Source of the DNA: Acidobacteriota bacterium
GTDB taxonomy: Bacteria; Acidobacteriota; Terriglobia; UBA7540
Direction of reading: 5' to 3'
DNA length: 6,723 bases
Assembly (NCBI GenBank): GCA_021780055.1
Contig: JAJXZM010000150.1
Span: forward strand, 1-6,723
Shown here: piece by piece, positions 5,746-6,723 of the stretch
How positions within the stretch are numbered: position 1 is the first letter of the stretch
Layout of the letters: each line of letters starts with the position of its first letter
Program-made: the position numbers and the translations under genes
Notes under the pieces: generated by a model
What the model was told of the DNA's origin: nothing
Databases searched by the model: none
What the model saw: only the letters and a program-made list of their open reading frames with translations

Positions 5746-6723
5746 ATGAAGAAAACGACTGTGCTTTTCAGCATGATCATGCTAGCTGGTTTCGTCAGCC
5801 TGCCAAGCGCATCGCACGCAGCTGTCAGACCACAGGGAGCGGGGATGCTCTCTGCTGCTGCATCGCCAGCGCCAGTTCCAGCCGCGCCCCAGGCGAAGAC
5901 CCCTCAATGGAAGAGCCGAGCCGAATATGACGCCTTTCAGGCCTTTGTCAAGGAAACCGATGCGAAGAAGAGGATTCCTCTGATTCAGGCGTTTATTGAG
6001 AAGTACGCGCAGTCTGATTTTCTGGCAAACGCGTATGTGGCTCAGATGCAGACGTACGTTCAGCTTAGCCAGACCAGCGACGCGATCGCAGCGGCAAAGA
6101 AAGCGGTCGGGATCGACGCTAACAATCTGGATGCGCTGTCCTATCTCTGCCTCGTTTTTCCGTACACATTCAAGCCTTCAGATTCGAACGCCGCAGCGGA
6201 ATTGACGCAGACTGCTGAATATGCCCAGCACGGGCTGGAGGCCCTTCAGAACCTGCAGAAACCTGCTGGTGTGACTGAGGAACAGTTTGAAGAGTACGTG
6301 AAACCCAAGACCAAGCGGGCTGTTTTCAATACCGCCGCCGGATTTGTCGCCATGCAACAAAAGAACTATAACCAGGCGATCAAGTCTCTAGAGGCTGCCG
6401 GACAGGATGATCCCAACAATTTCCTGATTTATTCGTTTCTGGGGCAGTCTTACTACAATGAGACTCCGCGCGACGTCAACAAGGCCATCTGGAACTTTGC
6501 GCGCGCCACGGCACTGGCGGAGGCCAGCAACAGCCCGAACGCGGCTGAGCTAAAAAAACTTTATAGCTCCGTATACGAGGCCCAGCACGGCTCCAACGCC
6601 GATGAGGACAAGGTCCTTGCGCAAGCCAAGGCTTCCTCGACCATGCCGGCGGACTTTGCCGTTGCTCCTCCGCCGCAGCATGCTGCCACCGGCAATCCTA
6701 ACCTTGACGCGTTTTACAAGATC
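5746..6723 (+). CDS. Secreted TPR-repeat protein, hypothetical, 3' end outside window
   Basis: The frame is open from ATG 5746 to the last base, giving 326 residues with no stop. A clear signal peptide is present: MKKTT, a hydrophobic core (about 6-20) and a likely cleavage site after SHA at residues 23-25. A Pro/Ala-rich spacer follows (about 35-54). Then come helical TPR-like units, for example residues 85-129 (Asp-Ala-Ile-Ala-Ala-Ala-Lys-Lys-Ala, with Asp-Ala-Asn-Asn after it) and 193-240 (Tyr-Asn-Gln-Ala-Ile-Lys-Ser-Leu-Glu-Ala, then Asp-Asp-Pro-Asn-Asn). TPR domains bind other proteins and have no catalytic activity, so the partner and role are unknown. The location is probably periplasmic. 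AGAGGT at 5731-5736 sits nine bases before the start. Similar signal-peptide TPR proteins are, from memory, common in Acidobacteriota. The gene is divergent from the inositol-3-phosphate synthase. Confidence 0.85.
   Translation, partial: MKKTTVLFSMIMLAGFVSLPSASHAAVRPQGAGMLSAAASPAPVPAAPQAKTPQWKSRAEYDAFQAFVKETDAKKRIPLIQAFIEKYAQSDFLANAYVAQMQTYVQLSQTSDAIAAAKKAVGIDANNLDALSYLCLVFPYTFKPSDSNAAAELTQTAEYAQHGLEALQNLQKPAGVTEEQFEEYVKPKTKRAVFNTAAGFVAMQQKNYNQAIKSLEAAGQDDPNNFLIYSFLGQSYYNETPRDVNKAIWNFARATALAEASNSPNAAELKKLYSSVYEAQHGSNADEDKVLAQAKASSTMPADFAVAPPPQHAATGNPNLDAFYKI

Noticed and set aside
5513..5749. 78-residue plus-strand ORF overlapping the TPR start by ATGA
   Set aside because: The ATGA overlap hints at coupling. 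However, the GTG start has no ribosome binding site and the product is Arg-rich with no domain or homology I recognise.

Overview
The window is chromosomal DNA with ordinary, fairly GC-rich bacterial genes. Long antisense ORFs appear as shadows of the real genes. Protein character suggests Acidobacteriota: an isocitrate dehydrogenase with a long internal insert next to an LDH-like malate dehydrogenase, a membrane-anchored cyclophilin, a 441-residue inositol-3-phosphate synthase and a secreted alanine-rich TPR protein. This taxon is inferred from remembered family resemblance; no search was possible.

Left part, + strand: the 3' two thirds of icd (2-856) and a complete mdh (921-1847, strong Shine-Dalgarno) form a TCA-cycle pair. 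Only 27 bases after mdh comes a small four-helix-bundle protein of the 23S rRNA intervening-sequence (IVP/S23) family (1875-2288).

The most unusual structure surrounds that small gene. Six degenerate GAAGNNT heptads in tandem (1849-1890) lie on its left, and at least four heptads in opposite orientation (2295-2322) lie on its right. Both arrays end inward in the same GAAA(G/A)CAAACC sequence, so the gene sits between imperfect inverted repeats. The left array contains the gene's start codon, and the right array supplies the stop codon of the facing gene. The simplest reading is a small cassette that entered the convergent mdh/cyclophilin junction.

Middle part, - strand: two cyclophilin-type peptidylprolyl isomerases, one cytoplasmic (2321-2851) and one with an N-terminal membrane anchor (3018-3737). 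Upstream of them on the same strand lies inositol-3-phosphate synthase (3925-5250), with a TTG start. A perfect 14-bp inverted repeat lies between its stop codon and the anchored cyclophilin, and a 17-base palindrome lies between the two cyclophilins.

Right part: 495 bases without a convincing gene (5251-5745) form a divergent promoter region. A signal-peptide-bearing TPR protein (5746 onward, + strand) then runs off the window end with no stop.
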